22,348 bases of DNA, from positions 1,644 through 23,991 of IMG/VR virus record IMGVR_UViG_3300001349_000093, one strand, 5' to 3'. Under the pieces are notes generated by a model. That model did no database searches. It saw only the letters and a program-made list of their open reading frames with translations, and had not been told where the DNA came from. The stretch's first letter is position 1. Each line of letters begins with the position of its first letter. Both the position numbers and the translations under genes were made by a program. This DNA comes from a virus. This document shows positions 22,258 to 22,348 of the stretch, piece after piece.

Positions 22258-22348
22258 ATGAAAATTACAAAAAACATACTTCGTGAAATGATCGAAGCCG
22301 AAATGAAAGAAGCTGCCTCTAAACTTGGTAAAAGCCTTAACCCTGTCG
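22258..22348 (+). CDS. Start of a second tagged protein (3' end outside the window)
   Basis: The ATG at 22258 opens MKITKNILREMIEAEMKEA, nearly the same as the start of the preceding 754-residue protein (MKVTKSILKEMIESEI). Thirty codons are visible before the window ends, continuing KLGKSLNPV. An AAAGGA site lies 9 bases upstream. The two genes lie 18 bases apart and probably form one operon. They may be paralogues or may share only the tag; what follows the window decides this. Confidence 0.85.
   Translation, partial: MKITKNILREMIEAEMKEAASKLGKSLNPV

Overview
The window looks like part of a large, AT-rich tailed-phage genome. The evidence is a phage-style replication and nucleotide set (a flap/5' nuclease C-terminus, a T4-type ATP-dependent DNA ligase, a complete C-family DNA polymerase III alpha subunit, a ThyX-like enzyme, a nucleoside deoxyribosyltransferase and a P-loop dNMP kinase-like protein), two GIY-YIG-type proteins, and many small tightly packed genes of unknown function. 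No capsid, tail or terminase gene is visible, so calling it a large (jumbo-like) phage is inference. The host is unknown. A lipoprotein-like gene combining a SPD-2/Hydin-type Ig domain with a von Willebrand A domain resembles proteins common in Bdellovibrio/Myxococcus-type bacteria, which is only a weak hint.

Layout. 1-4417: nuclease C-terminus, two unknown proteins, a Pol-beta-type nucleotidyltransferase-like protein, a class I/II PLP aminotransferase and a small unknown protein, all on the plus strand. 4489-6281: a vWA lipoprotein candidate converging on a minus-strand, membrane-anchored T5orf172 protein. 6387-8873: a zinc-ribbon protein, then three closely packed accessory proteins (a phage-domain protein, a cupin fusion, a kinase-fold protein). 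8892-10916: envelope-related small genes (a two-helix membrane protein, an exported trypsin-like protease on the minus strand, an XhlA-like coiled-coil membrane protein). 10917-11228: gene-free, with five 34-35 bp tandem repeats. 11229-12077: an HExxH metalloprotease-like protein. 12162-19890: nucleotide and replication block (ThyX-like, deoxyribosyltransferase, ligase, GIY-YIG, DnaE, kinase/thymidylate-synthase-like fusion). 19975-end: a 754-residue protein with a peptidoglycan-binding domain, then the start of a second protein with the same N-terminus.

Three things deserve most attention. (1) A family of short amphipathic N-terminal tags is shared by otherwise unrelated proteins, in two classes: 'MKQ[IL]LNEW..FL.E' and '[SN].L[KR].[MF]I'. 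They resemble the capsid-targeting sequences of T4 internal proteins, so these could be proteins packed into the head and delivered to the host. (2) The protein at 18976 joins a P-loop dNMP-kinase-like half to a half that keeps the thymidylate synthase Cys-(20)-Arg-Ser-x-Asp spacing. With a divergent ThyX and a deoxyribosyltransferase nearby, this suggests a modified-pyrimidine pathway. (3) Promoters specific to this genome can be read off: two copies of TTCGTGTAAAT placed 17 bp before TATAAT, and a different minus-strand element shared by two genes that seem to lack ribosome binding sites.
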